A stretch of 48,488 nt of DNA. It comes from Phormidesmis priestleyi BC1401 (GTDB taxonomy: Bacteria > Cyanobacteriota > Cyanobacteriia > Leptolyngbyales > Leptolyngbyaceae). Shown here piece after piece: positions 1 through 8,770 of this stretch; position 1 is the first letter of the stretch; the number at the start of each line of letters is the position of its first letter. The translations under genes and the position numbers were made by a program. The notes beneath the pieces are model-generated. The model saw only the letters and a program-made list of their open reading frames with translations. It did not search any database and was not told the origin of the DNA. The stretch is from assembly GCF_001650195.1 (NCBI RefSeq), contig NZ_LXYR01000039.1:1-48488 (forward strand), given 5' to 3'.

Positions 1-512
1 TCACTTGCGGTTTGCGAAAATGCCCACTTTGGTCAGTAGGCTCTGTACAATGACTTCCATCGCTATTCATCCGGTGCTTGGTTGATACTGGCACCCTATC
101 CGATGGATAGCTTTCCTGTCAAAAATTGTCCGGACTATTGATTAGACGCATGTAACCAAATATTCACAAATCTCTTCAAACACGAGCAAGTTATCAGCTA
201 AAACACAGGTATGCCTTGAGGAATTTTGATTCTCTATGAAAGGCTAGGCAATGCTTCAAGGCACAGTTGGGCTGTGGTAGACAAAACCTAAACAAAGTAA
301 TATATCTTCATTCGCCGCACCAACGGTTTTTTGGTCTCCGGCGGCTCTCTACCAACCCAAACCTGTAGTACTCAGGCTCACTTAACATCCGAACTCCCGA
401 ATTTTTAGCACTGGCTCAAGTTATCTGTAAACCGCTAGAATCATAGACGGCTTAATTAGAGGTGTAACCCTCTCTTGCCGTGCTGATTACTTCACCGAAA
501 TTGGAGAGCAAG
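1..512. other. Intergenic stretch with no supported gene
   Basis: I see no convincing gene here. A minus-strand frame ending at the very first bases gives only a 19-residue complete ORF (about 1-60) that I do not recognise. It could be the tail of decayed coding sequence. A hairpin lies at 313-343: CGCCG (313-317) pairs with CGGCG (339-343) and ACCAA (319-323) with TTGGT (331-335). It could be a terminator for something to the left or a mobile-element relic. The stretch presumably also holds the promoter of the DUF262 gene. Confidence 0.4.
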
Positions 513-1604
513 ATGTCGAAAGCCCCCAATCTACCAGTAGAAGCAGAGATCACACCTGAAAAAAGAGATGAGGCTGAAGCAGAAATACGGGACAAGCAGA
601 AACCTATAGACTACGACACAAAAGAGTACCCAGTGGAACTACTTATTCAAAAGTATACTGATGGGCTGGATGACGATACTAATGAATTATTCATCCCGGA
701 CTATCAACGAGAACTGGTTTGGGATAACACAATGCAATCAAAATTCATTGAATCTGTACTTTTAGGGTTACCGCTCCCATATATCTTTGTGGCTGATATT
801 CATGGAGAAAAGAATGAGTCCCGCTTGGAAATTATAGATGGGGTGCAACGTATCCGCACCTTGGCTAGATTCTTGAATAATGAGCTAAGGCTTGAAGACC
901 TCAAAAAATTGAAGAAATTGAATGATTTCAAATTTTCTGATTTGTCGCTTCCTCGTCAGAGACGCTTTAAACGAACTACGATTCGGATAATTGAGCTGAC
1001 TGACAAAGCGGATGAAGATACTCGCAGAGAGATGTTTCAGCGGATCAATATAGGTGGTTCTGCTTTGAACGATATGGAGGTGCGCAGAGGCATACAGCGT
1101 GGACCATTTCTTGACTTTATTGATCGACTATCCGAAAATTCTAAGTTCCGCAGCTTATGCCCGTTCTCAGAAGCTCTTATCGACAGACGCGAACCACAAG
1201 AGTTTGTGCTGAGGTTTTTTGCCTATCTACATAACTATGAGAATTTCAAACGTCAGGTTAATGAGTTCCTCAATGAATATTTAGAGAAAAATAACGATGG
1301 CAGTTTTAATCGTGAAGCAATGCAAAATGAGTTTGAATCAATGCTTGATTTCGTAGAGAAGTATTTCCCGAATGGATTTCGCAAAGGTAAAAACCATACT
1401 ACAACCCCTCGTATTCGGTTTGAGGTAATTTCTGTAGGCACTGCACTTGCGTTAAGGGAGAAAAGCGATCTTGAGCCAAGTTTAATGACATGGCTTGACT
1501 CACCAGAGTTTAAGGAACACACTACCTCGGATGGGCTTAATTCCAAAACTAAAGTAAAAAATCGGATTGAATATGTGCGCGACAAATTTCTCGGCAAATT
1601 GTGA
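513..1604 (+). CDS. DUF262 domain protein (GmrSD N-terminal-like), likely defence component
   Basis: The protein has about 363 residues and is predicted cytosolic. The DUF262 signature is clear: IPDYQRELVWD near the N-terminus, then IIDGVQRIRTL (the family's DGxQR loop) and FQRINIGGSALNDMEVRRG. Known from the family: DUF262 is a ParB/sulfiredoxin-like fold, the N-terminal part of type IV enzymes such as GmrSD, with nucleotide-dependent DNA targeting or cleavage. No C-terminal HNH (DUF1524) domain is visible. The nuclease may instead be the next gene, whose GTG start overlaps this stop by 4 bases. I chose ATG 513 because GGAGAG sits 4 bases upstream; an in-frame GTG at 480 would add 11 residues. 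The pair faces a methyltransferase gene, which suggests a restriction-like or toxin-like role. Confidence 0.85.
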   Translation: MSKAPNLPVEAEITPEKRDEAEAEIRDKQKPIDYDTKEYPVELLIQKYTDGLDDDTNELFIPDYQRELVWDNTMQSKFIESVLLGLPLPYIFVADIHGEKNESRLEIIDGVQRIRTLARFLNNELRLEDLKKLKKLNDFKFSDLSLPRQRRFKRTTIRIIELTDKADEDTRREMFQRINIGGSALNDMEVRRGIQRGPFLDFIDRLSENSKFRSLCPFSEALIDRREPQEFVLRFFAYLHNYENFKRQVNEFLNEYLEKNNDGSFNREAMQNEFESMLDFVEKYFPNGFRKGKNHTTTPRIRFEVISVGTALALREKSDLEPSLMTWLDSPEFKEHTTSDGLNSKTKVKNRIEYVRDKFLGKL

Positions 1605-2299
1605 CTAGTGTGTTGATTCAAGATTTCACGGAACGCTCTAAAGAAGTGAGCAAATATTTTATTTTTTTAAAAAGTCTGGAACAAGGCACAACTAAATTAA
1701 GCATGAATGGTAAGGGGAACAATTCAAAAATTAAAGAAATTGATCCTGAGTTATTGAAGACTTTAAAAGCAAGCGGTTTCTTATTGCTCTATAACTTAGT
1801 AGAAGCAACCATGAGAAATATCATCGAAGCAATTTTTGATCAATTGAGAAGTGAAGGAATATCTTACGATGAAATAAGACCTGAACTTAAGAAGGTTGTA
1901 CTTAAAAATCTTAAAAAGCGAAATCCCGACGAAGTTTTTTCCAGCATAGCAGCAATTTCTGTTGATATTATCACTGCTGGATTTGACAAAAAAGACTTGT
2001 TTTCAGGGAATCTTGATGGGAAAAAGATCAGAGAGACTGCTGCCGAATATGGATTTTCTCACTTAACCGATCATACAAAAACTGGTAACGGTAGTGATCT
2101 TTTAACTGTCAAAGCTAATAGGAATGATTTAGCACATGGAATCAAGTCCTTCGCAGAAATAGGGCGCGACAAAACAGCAGATGAGCTTTTAGAAATCAGA
2201 AATAAGGTAATTAGATATTTGAAGCAGATACTAAAAAATATTGAGACTTATTTAGACAACAAAGATTATCTAGATGCTTCGGTTGTGAGAACTTCCTAG
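1601..2299 (+). CDS. MAE_28990/MAE_18760-type HEPN nuclease
   Basis: A 232-residue, mostly helical, lysine-rich protein. The key feature is RNDLAH (R174 to H179), the Rx4H motif that is the RNase active site of HEPN proteins. Spacing and surroundings fit the MAE_28990/MAE_18760-like HEPN family described from cyanobacterial genomes beside DUF262 genes. The likely activity is RNA cleavage in response to invading DNA (inference). Start is GTG 1601, inside the upstream stop (GTGA overlap), which implies translational coupling and a fixed ratio with the DUF262 protein. The 3' end overlaps the convergent methyltransferase gene by 4 bases, so each transcript could interfere with the other. Confidence 0.75.
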   Translation: MTSVLIQDFTERSKEVSKYFIFLKSLEQGTTKLSMNGKGNNSKIKEIDPELLKTLKASGFLLLYNLVEATMRNIIEAIFDQLRSEGISYDEIRPELKKVVLKNLKKRNPDEVFSSIAAISVDIITAGFDKKDLFSGNLDGKKIRETAAEYGFSHLTDHTKTGNGSDLLTVKANRNDLAHGIKSFAEIGRDKTADELLEIRNKVIRYLKQILKNIETYLDNKDYLDASVVRTS

Positions 2300-3336
2300 G
2301 TAAACTTTTCGATATGTTCTAGAATGCTTTGAGCAATGACTTGACCTAATTTAACAGGAACAGCATTACCTACCAGTCGCCCTATCCGATCAAAAATAAC
2401 AGGTTGGTCAAGAGCCATAAACTCATAATCCGATGGGACGGTTTGCAATAATGCTGCTTCTCTAAGAGATATCGCTCGATCTTGTTCAGGATGTCCAAAA
2501 CGACCATTACCAAAACCAAAGCATTGAGTTGTAATAGTTGGACTAGGTTGATCCCACTCCATTCGACCATACACTCCTGGGTAAGTTTTACCACTTTTTT
2601 TCGTATGGCACTTAGCTACTAAATCTTTAGACCAATCGCGCCAAGTTCCTCCAGGTCTTGAAGCACGAATGCGACGAAGATTTAAGTCAGATAATTTGCT
2701 GCATTGATGAAGCCGATCAATCTTAGACGTTTGACCTGCAATAAGGGGACTCAGATGCTCAATCGTTTTACGGACGGTTTCATATCGTTCAGCGTCATGT
2801 GTTGGCGGAATCAATTCGATTTCCCCAAACTTTGAAGCAAGAAGAACTAATCTTTTGCGAGCTTGAGGAACTCCATAATCTGAGCAATTGACTTCATAGG
2901 ATTCAATTGAATAGTTTAGATTTTTTAGGGTTTGAATAAATTCTGTGAAGACAGAATGATGTTTTAGCTGGAGCACATTTTTCATTGAGACAATTTCTGG
3001 CTCACAATCTTGTACTAAACGAGCAAAGTCTTGAAGAAGCTTCCATTTCGATTCTTTATCGTTGTAACGCCTTGCATAGCTAGAAAACGGTTGGCAAGGA
3101 GCACAACCTGCTAAAACCTTAATTGCACTTTCAGAAAAGTGTTGTTCCAAGTCAGACTTACTAACACAACCTACATCTTGTAGTACAAATTTAGCCTTAT
3201 TATTATGTTCATATGGAAACTTACACGCTGGGTCAATATCATAGCCAGCTTTAACTGGAAGACCTGCTTGCTCAAATCCATAAGTTAGCCCACCAGCACC
3301 ACAAAATAGATCAACTGTAGAGATGCTGCCAATCAT
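2296..3336 (-). CDS. C5-cytosine DNA methyltransferase with altered motif VI
   Basis: 346 residues, the usual length of a C5-cytosine DNA methyltransferase. Motif I is DLFCGAGG (9-16, AdoMet binding). Motif IV is GCAPCQPFS with catalytic Cys81. Motif VIII is QARKR (158-162). Motifs IX-X include the C-terminal GNAVPVKLG. The target recognition region lies between VIII and IX. Motif VI, normally ENV, reads MKNV: Lys119 (codon 2980-2982, AAA) stands where the catalytic Glu that protonates the cytosine ring should be. One G-to-A change from GAA explains it. Methylation is therefore expected to be strongly reduced, although DNA and AdoMet binding may persist. The gene is convergent with the DUF262/HEPN pair and probably formed the modification arm of that module. 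Confidence 0.9.
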   Translation of the reverse strand: MIGSISTVDLFCGAGGLTYGFEQAGLPVKAGYDIDPACKFPYEHNNKAKFVLQDVGCVSKSDLEQHFSESAIKVLAGCAPCQPFSSYARRYNDKESKWKLLQDFARLVQDCEPEIVSMKNVLQLKHHSVFTEFIQTLKNLNYSIESYEVNCSDYGVPQARKRLVLLASKFGEIELIPPTHDAERYETVRKTIEHLSPLIAGQTSKIDRLHQCSKLSDLNLRRIRASRPGGTWRDWSKDLVAKCHTKKSGKTYPGVYGRMEWDQPSPTITTQCFGFGNGRFGHPEQDRAISLREAALLQTVPSDYEFMALDQPVIFDRIGRLVGNAVPVKLGQVIAQSILEHIEKFT

Positions 3337-3355
3337 TTACTCTCTCTTCAGTAGC

Positions 3356-3372
3356 GCGTTGTAAATCAACGC
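3356..3372. promoter_or_regulatory. Inverted repeat, candidate operator for the methyltransferase gene
   Basis: GCGTTG-TAAAT-CAACGC is a perfect 6-base inverted repeat with a 5-base spacer. It lies 20 bases upstream of the methyltransferase start and directly downstream of a good -10 box on the same strand. A repressor bound here would block transcription initiation. Such sites are common where the methyltransferase or a controller protein regulates its own gene; no controller gene is visible nearby. Confidence 0.4.
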
Positions 3373-3375
3373 ATT

Positions 3376-3404
3376 ACTATAGCGCATTTCAGCAATCAAC
3401 TCAA
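3376..3404 (-). promoter_or_regulatory. Predicted sigma70-type promoter of the methyltransferase gene
   Basis: On the minus strand TTGAGT (399-404 of the 3000s) and TATAGT (376-381) are separated by exactly 17 bases, about 40 bases before the start codon. The -35 has 4 of 6 and the -10 has 5 of 6 consensus bases. Confidence 0.5.
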
Positions 3405-3535
3405 TATGTTAGTTCAAAAGGAATTTTCGAGCTTTTCAATTAGATATTTTCAGCCACAAGCTAACCAAAGAAGGTTGTTTGTAGTCCAAGCGATGAGGAA
3501 ACCTATCAATCTTAATCCCTGCCAAGCCGTGTAAT

Positions 3536-4954
3536 TTATCCTTCAATCTTGATTCGTTTCTGTGCGTCTTCTAAGGCTTTTTGCACCTGCTCAAATCCGG
3601 TGCCGCCATAGCTATTGCGGGCAGACACTACTTGTTCGGGCGCGATCGCCTCATAGATATCTGCTTCAAAGGCAGAATGCAGATCTTTCCACTCGTCGAG
3701 GGTCAAATCTTTGAGCAGTTTGTTTGCCGCCAAAGACGTTTTGACCACCTTTCCGACCAGGCTATAGGCTTCGCGAAACGGAACGCCCTTTTTAGCTAAG
3801 TAGTCTGCAACATCGGTCGCGTTAGAGAAATCTTCGTTTACCGCTTCAGTCAACCTCGCCGTGCGAAACTCTAGCCCTTCGCGAAATAGGATGGTCATCG
3901 CTTCGAGACAGACTTTGACGGTTTTGACTCCATCAAACAGCGCCTCTTTGTCTTCTTGCAAATCTTTGTTATATGCCAGAGGCAGCCCTTTCATCAACAC
4001 GAGCATCGCCTGAAGATGCCCAAACACCCTGCCCGTTTTGCCACGTACTAATTCGGGTACATCGGGATTCTTTTTCTGGGGCATAATGCTCGAACCCGTG
4101 GCGCAGCTATCGGTAAGGCTGACAAAGCTAAACTCTTGCGATGCCCACAGAATCACCTCTTCAGACAAGCGACTGAGATGCACCATGATTAGACTTGCTG
4201 CACAGAGAAACTCGATCGCAAAGTCTCGATCGCTAACGCCATCTAAGCTATTGGCGTAGACACTGCTGAAATTTAATCGTTCGGCGGCAAAGTGACGGTC
4301 GATCGGAAAGGTCGTGCCTGCAAGTGCCCCAGAACCTAACGGAGAAATATTCACCCGTTGACAAATCTCACCTAAGCGCTGCCAGTCTCGCTGAGTCATC
4401 TCAAAATAAGCCAGAAGATGATGTGCCAAGCTGATCGGCTGCGCTCGTTGCAAGTGAGTATAGCCAGGAATCAGCGTCTTGACGTTCTGACTTGCCAGAC
4501 TCAGCAAGACTTCTTGAAACTGGCGAATCTGCTGACGAATCTGCTGAATTTGATCGCGTAAATAGAGCCGAGTATCGGTGCCGACCTGATCATTGCGCGA
4601 TCGAGCCGTGTGCAGCTTTTTGCCCACGTCGCCCACTAATTCAGTTAATCGCCGCTCGACCGCAAAATGGACATCCTCTGCGTCGGTGCCGGGGTTGAAA
4701 GTGCCCTGGCGATAGTCTTGACGAATTTGCTCAAGCCCCCGAACCAGTTGCTCACCTTCTTCTGGCGAAATGATGCCTGTCTTGGCTAGCATTTCGGCGT
4801 GTGCCTGAGAGCCAGTCAAATCATATTCGATCAGTTCGATATCAAATTTGATGCTGGCGTTAAACTCAGCGATCGCAGGATGCAAGGCTGACTCAAATCG
4901 CTGACTCCAGGTTTGGGCAGGGTTCGCGTCGGGGGGCTGATTGGGGTGCGTCAA
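3536..4954 (-). CDS. argH: Argininosuccinate lyase
   Basis: Last step of arginine synthesis: argininosuccinate is split into arginine and fumarate in the cytosol. The fumarase/aspartase-superfamily signature [11 protein letters not shown] is intact. The N-terminal [14 protein letters not shown] and the GSQAHAEML stretch are typical of cyanobacterial ArgH, and the length is normal. Start choice: the longest frame begins at GTG 4987, but TTG at 4954 is preceded at a 6-base distance by AGAGAGGA and gives an N-terminus closer to the family. I prefer TTG. The gene stands alone on its strand, with no other arg gene in view. Confidence 0.95.
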   Translation of the reverse strand: MTHPNQPPDANPAQTWSQRFESALHPAIAEFNASIKFDIELIEYDLTGSQAHAEMLAKTGIISPEEGEQLVRGLEQIRQDYRQGTFNPGTDAEDVHFAVERRLTELVGDVGKKLHTARSRNDQVGTDTRLYLRDQIQQIRQQIRQFQEVLLSLASQNVKTLIPGYTHLQRAQPISLAHHLLAYFEMTQRDWQRLGEICQRVNISPLGSGALAGTTFPIDRHFAAERLNFSSVYANSLDGVSDRDFAIEFLCAASLIMVHLSRLSEEVILWASQEFSFVSLTDSCATGSSIMPQKKNPDVPELVRGKTGRVFGHLQAMLVLMKGLPLAYNKDLQEDKEALFDGVKTVKVCLEAMTILFREGLEFRTARLTEAVNEDFSNATDVADYLAKKGVPFREAYSLVGKVVKTSLAANKLLKDLTLDEWKDLHSAFEADIYEAIAPEQVVSARNSYGGTGFEQVQKALEDAQKRIKIEG

Positions 4955-5064
4955 AAGAAATCCTCTCTGGATTGCGATGATAGACACTCGACTATACCAG
5001 AGGAGCCGAAACCGATTCTAGCCATCTGGGTGAGTGTGTCAGCGATCGATGAGGAAGCGTCTGA

Positions 5065-5316
5065 CTAGCCGTAAGTAGTCATCGCCCTCACGAGGTATCC
5101 CAAGATCAGTCCGACCAAAAACGCCCAGACTTGCCCGGTTCTGACAAACTGATTCCAGGCTTTGCTGACATCGCCGCCCAAATCGGTTTCTTTAAACTGC
5201 TGGGCAAGCACGACCCAATCATGGGGCAGTTGCCAGTGCACGGTTTGCAGCACGTCGCTCCAGTGAGTCATTCCAGCGAGCCAGCTTGTCATCTCCTGCA
5301 TTACGTGAATCATCAT
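5065..5316 (-). CDS. Small membrane-anchored protein of unknown function
   Basis: 83 residues. The first two thirds are amphipathic and Trp/His-rich; one hydrophobic segment near the C-terminus (about 63-78, VWAFLVGLILGYLVRAM) looks like a single membrane anchor. I do not recognise a family. A strong GAGGAG ribosome site lies about 9 bases before the ATG, which supports a real gene. It lies between argH and a response-regulator gene, all on the minus strand but with gaps, so co-transcription is uncertain. Confidence 0.6.
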   Translation of the reverse strand: MMIHVMQEMTSWLAGMTHWSDVLQTVHWQLPHDWVVLAQQFKETDLGGDVSKAWNQFVRTGQVWAFLVGLILGYLVRAMTTYG

Positions 5317-5410
5317 CTTGGTCGTCTCCTCAAGCTGGTGGTGATTGCTTCGTTTGGGTCTAAGAGCTTTCTTGTACCACAGAACTGAGAAGACAACCTA
5401 TTTAATCCGG

Positions 5411-6124
5411 CTAATTTAATAGCGGCATGACGGAGTTGGCAATAATTGCAGCTTGGGTACGATCGCGCAGATTCAATCGCCCTAAAATACTAGCGACGTG
5501 GTTTTTGACCGTGCCTTCTGAGATTTCGAGCGATCGAGAGATTTCTTTGTTGCTTGAGCCAGACGCAATCAGTCTTAAAACTTGCCGTTCTCTGGCGGTG
5601 AGTTTGGCGAACCCAGGCGGAGGCGGGGACGATCGACGCTGCGCTGAGTTGAACGCTACGACATTTGAAGTGGCATTGCTGACATAAGCAATGGGCGGTG
5701 GAGCCGATTCGTCAGACGTTCCCAGGAGTTTAGAGAGAATTCCGGGGCTGAGTTGGGTATAGCCTTTGTGAACCGATCGCACAGCGTTGGCTAATTCATC
5801 GGGGCACAAGTCTTTGAGAAGATAGCCCTTTGCCCCAAATCTAAGGGCAGTGGTCACAGATTCTGAGTCATTTAAATCGGTCAAGATCAAAACTTGAGTG
5901 TCAGGAAATCGCTGACAGATGGTTTCGGTCGTGGCGATGCCTTCTGTCTTAGCAAAGCAGGGATCAATGAGAACAACGTCTGGATGTAGCGCTTCTACCT
6001 GGTCAATCGCGCTTTGTTGTGTATTTGCGTCTCCTACCACTTGCAAATCTTGCTCCTGATTGAGCAACGCCTTTAAGCCTTCACGAATCAGGTTTTGGTC
6101 ATCGACGAGTAATACACGAATCAT
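5411..6124 (-). CDS. NarL/FixJ-family response regulator
   Basis: 237 residues. The receiver domain (about 1-120) has Asp8/Asp9, phospho-acceptor Asp54, Thr82 and Lys104. A variable linker (about 125-165) leads to a LuxR-type helix-turn-helix, from LTARERQVLRLIASG to EGTVKNHVASIL (about 170-230). It is a DNA-binding transcription factor switched by phosphorylation. Odd point: after Asp54 the usual Met-Pro pair is replaced (DPCFAKTEG), so the switch region is atypical, although the phosphorylation residues are present. No histidine kinase gene is adjacent. The regulon cannot be told from sequence. Confidence 0.92.
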   Translation of the reverse strand: MIRVLLVDDQNLIREGLKALLNQEQDLQVVGDANTQQSAIDQVEALHPDVVLIDPCFAKTEGIATTETICQRFPDTQVLILTDLNDSESVTTALRFGAKGYLLKDLCPDELANAVRSVHKGYTQLSPGILSKLLGTSDESAPPPIAYVSNATSNVVAFNSAQRRSSPPPPGFAKLTARERQVLRLIASGSSNKEISRSLEISEGTVKNHVASILGRLNLRDRTQAAIIANSVMPLLN

Positions 6125-6356
6125 GGCAGATAGCTCCGATCGGGTTTAGCCACGGGTAGTCTTAAGTTTGCATTCACTCAAGGCTGATCTCAAGGAACAA
6201 CCTAGCCAAAAGACGACATTTCATCAGTTTTGTTCCTAGTTGGTCAAAAATTGATAAGTTTTGCTTTAGGGTGAACCAAGACAGAGGATCTTCTGACTTT
6301 AGCGTCGAGTTTGCACTAACGTATGCTGAAATGTTGGAAGCGTTTGAGCGTCTGAT

Positions 6357-7856
6357 ATGAGTGGGTTGATAAAGCCGATCGAGCAAAACAAAGTCTGGCT
6401 GTGGCTGGGATTGGTAGGGTTATTCATTGGGTCGCTGTGCCTGCGGTTTTGGGGGTTAGGACGATTTAATGCCCTGGTTTTTGATGAGGTTTATTACGTC
6501 AAGTTCGCCCACAATTATTTGACGCACACACCGTTTTTTGACGGGCATCCGCCTCTCAGCAAATATCTGATCGCGATCGGCATCTGGCTGGGCAATCAGC
6601 TTCCATTTGGCAAAGATACGGTGAATACGCTGGCGGGGTCTTCTCTCAGCACCTGGAGCTATCGCTGGCTGAACGCGCTGACGGGTTCGTTTATTCCGCT
6701 AGTAGTGGCGGCGATCGCCTATGAGTTAAGTCGTCGGCGCAGCTATGCCCTGATTGCTGGACTGTTTGCCGCCGCTGATGGACTCTTTCTCGTCGAGTCT
6801 CGCTACGCGCTCAACAACGTTTATTTAGTGATATTTGGGCTGTTGGGGCAGTGGTTTTTTCTCAAAGCACTGAATGCACCGGGCAAAAAATGGCTGCTGT
6901 GGATGGGGCTTGCAGGACTGTTTTTTGGTGCCTCCGCGTCGATTAAGTGGAATGGCTTGTGGTTTTTGTTGGGTGCCTATTTGCTGTGGGGCATTGCCTG
7001 GGCGATTCGACTCGTGAGAATGATCGGGCGATCGTCCACTCCCTCCGATGCCACACCGCTCTACCGTTTGGCGCGTCTCAATCCGTTCTATGTGCTGCTC
7101 ACGTTGGGAGCCATTCCCGCCCTTTTCTATCGCCTGATCTGGATTCCGCATCTCAGTCTCAGCCACGACTTTGGCTTCTGGGAAGTGCAAAAACAGATCT
7201 TGGCATATCACGAGCGGGTGGGCAGTGGTCCGACGGTTCACCCCTATTGCTCGACGTGGGTCGGCTGGATTTGGATGCAGCGCCCCGTCGCTTATTTTTA
7301 TCAAGTTGCGAGTAGTTTGACGGCTCCAATTCCGGCGAGTGGCACTGCCTCAGCCGTCACCTCAGGAAGCGTAATCTATGACGTTCATGCAATGGGAAAC
7401 CCGTTTTTGTGGTGGTTTTCGGCGGGAGCGATCGCCCTTCTCCTCTGGATTTTAATCGAGAATTTCAACTCCCTGATCAGCCCTGCCGAAACGCTCACTC
7501 CGCATCAGCAAATCGGGTTGTTGCCGCCCAACGAGGTCTGGATCGGGCTGTTTCTCGTCGTCAACTACGCCGCCAATCTTTTGCCGTGGGTGCGCGTGAC
7601 TCGCTGCGTGTTTCTCTATCACTACATGGGGTCTTCGGTGTTTGCGTCGCTGGCATTGGCTTGGTTGGTCGATCGCTGGTTTCGCAGCAATACGCCTCGA
7701 TTGAGAAGTCGGGCAACGTGGACAATCGCGATCGTGCTAGTCTCTTTTGTGTTCTGGATGCCCGTCTATCTGGGGCTGCCTCTGTTTGAATGGCAATATA
7801 ACCTACGAATGTGGCAGATTCAGATCGGTAACTTTTGGCTGCTGCGATGGATTTAA
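6357..7856 (+). CDS. PMT-family (GT39) membrane glycosyltransferase
   Basis: 499 residues with about ten or more membrane spans. The N-terminal loop contains VFDEVYYV (Asp43-Glu44), the DE motif of dolichyl-phosphate-mannose protein mannosyltransferases, followed by FDGHPPLSKYLI, also typical. The C-terminal half matches the four-TM PMT domain (LPWVRVTRCVFLYHYMGS). In bacteria such enzymes transfer mannose or another sugar from a polyprenyl-phosphate donor to exported proteins. Start ATG 6357 has no strong ribosome site. It is divergent from the response-regulator gene; the 232-base gap at 6125-6356 must hold both promoters, but I see no sharp motif in it. Confidence 0.9.
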   Translation: MSGLIKPIEQNKVWLWLGLVGLFIGSLCLRFWGLGRFNALVFDEVYYVKFAHNYLTHTPFFDGHPPLSKYLIAIGIWLGNQLPFGKDTVNTLAGSSLSTWSYRWLNALTGSFIPLVVAAIAYELSRRRSYALIAGLFAAADGLFLVESRYALNNVYLVIFGLLGQWFFLKALNAPGKKWLLWMGLAGLFFGASASIKWNGLWFLLGAYLLWGIAWAIRLVRMIGRSSTPSDATPLYRLARLNPFYVLLTLGAIPALFYRLIWIPHLSLSHDFGFWEVQKQILAYHERVGSGPTVHPYCSTWVGWIWMQRPVAYFYQVASSLTAPIPASGTASAVTSGSVIYDVHAMGNPFLWWFSAGAIALLLWILIENFNSLISPAETLTPHQQIGLLPPNEVWIGLFLVVNYAANLLPWVRVTRCVFLYHYMGSSVFASLALAWLVDRWFRSNTPRLRSRATWTIAIVLVSFVFWMPVYLGLPLFEWQYNLRMWQIQIGNFWLLRWI

Positions 7857-7889
7857 CTTCCGTCAATGTTGAATTTGCGTTAAATCAAA

Positions 7890-7918
7890 GAGCCTAGCCA
7901 GTTCTGCTGGCTAGGCTC
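7890..7918 (-). terminator. Rho-independent terminator behind the LRAT-fold gene
   Basis: A perfect 12-bp stem (7890-7901 with 7907-7918) and a 5-base loop are followed on the minus strand by TTTGATTT. It lies 13 bases beyond the stop of the minus-strand gene. On the plus strand the stem is followed by A's, so it serves the minus strand better. Confidence 0.7.
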
Positions 7919-7930
7919 AAAAAAGAAAAG

Positions 7931-8770
7931 TTAATCGCGATCCTTTTTTCGTAGTTTCTCAACTTGAGTGGAGTAAGCTTCACCGCAAACCATTTCTCTT
8001 GCCCAATGCTCACAGTTGTAACTAAGTTGGTTCCAAAACTTTGCCCGACCAGTGCAAATTTCAGCTTGAAATTTTGCAATTCTTGCTTCTATCTCAGCAT
8101 CGATCGCATCCGCAGGACGCTCTTTAAACTGCCAGACTGTCAAATCTTGCGTAAAGTGAACGTACCCAACTCCCATTTCAACAATTCGATTTTGTGGACG
8201 AATCGTTTCGCCTGTGAAGAAGTGCGCGATTCGATAGCCATTAGGTGTGGGTCGAACAATCCCATAATGCTCATACTCTCGCCCCTTATCATCCTGGCAA
8301 GGCACCACAACTAAGTCATTAGGGCGAATGGTGTTGCCTTGTTGGTCGCAGAATGCAGGCTCATTATCCAACAACGACACCAATTGAGTCAGAGTCGCTA
8401 ACTGAATGTCGGTCGCCTGAGACAGGTCTGCTGTCCATTTAGGGTCAGATTGCTCAACTAAGTTTGGGATAAGTTGATACTTCTCTAGCACCCAAGCCAA
8501 ACGCTTTTGAAGTTTTTGAACAGCATCAAAATACCAACCCCGATCGAAGGAGACAAACTGTTCGGTCGCCTCAATCTTTAGAAGAACTGCGATCGCGCGA
8601 CACGTCTCTAGAATTTTCTCGTCTTGGGTGTGTCTAGAAATTTGTGCTAATGCTTTTTGAATGGTTTCGCCGTGATAGAGGCGCTCTTGAACCTCAGCAA
8701 ATAAATAAAGGAGTTTTGCAAGATTCGCAGGCGTTTCTGGCTGTGGGCATTTCTCTCTATGCTTTGCCAT
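7931..8770 (-). CDS. Protein with C-terminal LRAT-like (permuted NlpC/P60) domain
   Basis: 279 residues. The N-terminal 140 are helical and unrecognised. The C-terminal part (about 145-265) shows the LRAT pattern: EYEHYGIV (His168), a second His in RIAHFF (His183), and YNCEHWA with Cys253, the nucleophile of the NCEHF motif. Such domains are thiol acyltransferases or hydrolases acting on lipids or peptides. The bacterial members are mostly uncharacterised, so the substrate is unknown. No signal peptide is seen. Its start overlaps the end of the upstream minus-strand ORF by 14 bases, so the two are probably one operon. Confidence 0.75.
   Translation of the reverse strand: MAKHREKCPQPETPANLAKLLYLFAEVQERLYHGETIQKALAQISRHTQDEKILETCRAIAVLLKIEATEQFVSFDRGWYFDAVQKLQKRLAWVLEKYQLIPNLVEQSDPKWTADLSQATDIQLATLTQLVSLLDNEPAFCDQQGNTIRPNDLVVVPCQDDKGREYEHYGIVRPTPNGYRIAHFFTGETIRPQNRIVEMGVGYVHFTQDLTVWQFKERPADAIDAEIEARIAKFQAEICTGRAKFWNQLSYNCEHWAREMVCGEAYSTQVEKLRKKDRD

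Noticed and set aside
6825-7866. Several open frames on both strands within the PMT-family gene
   Set aside because: They are shadows of a 499-residue gene with clear family motifs.
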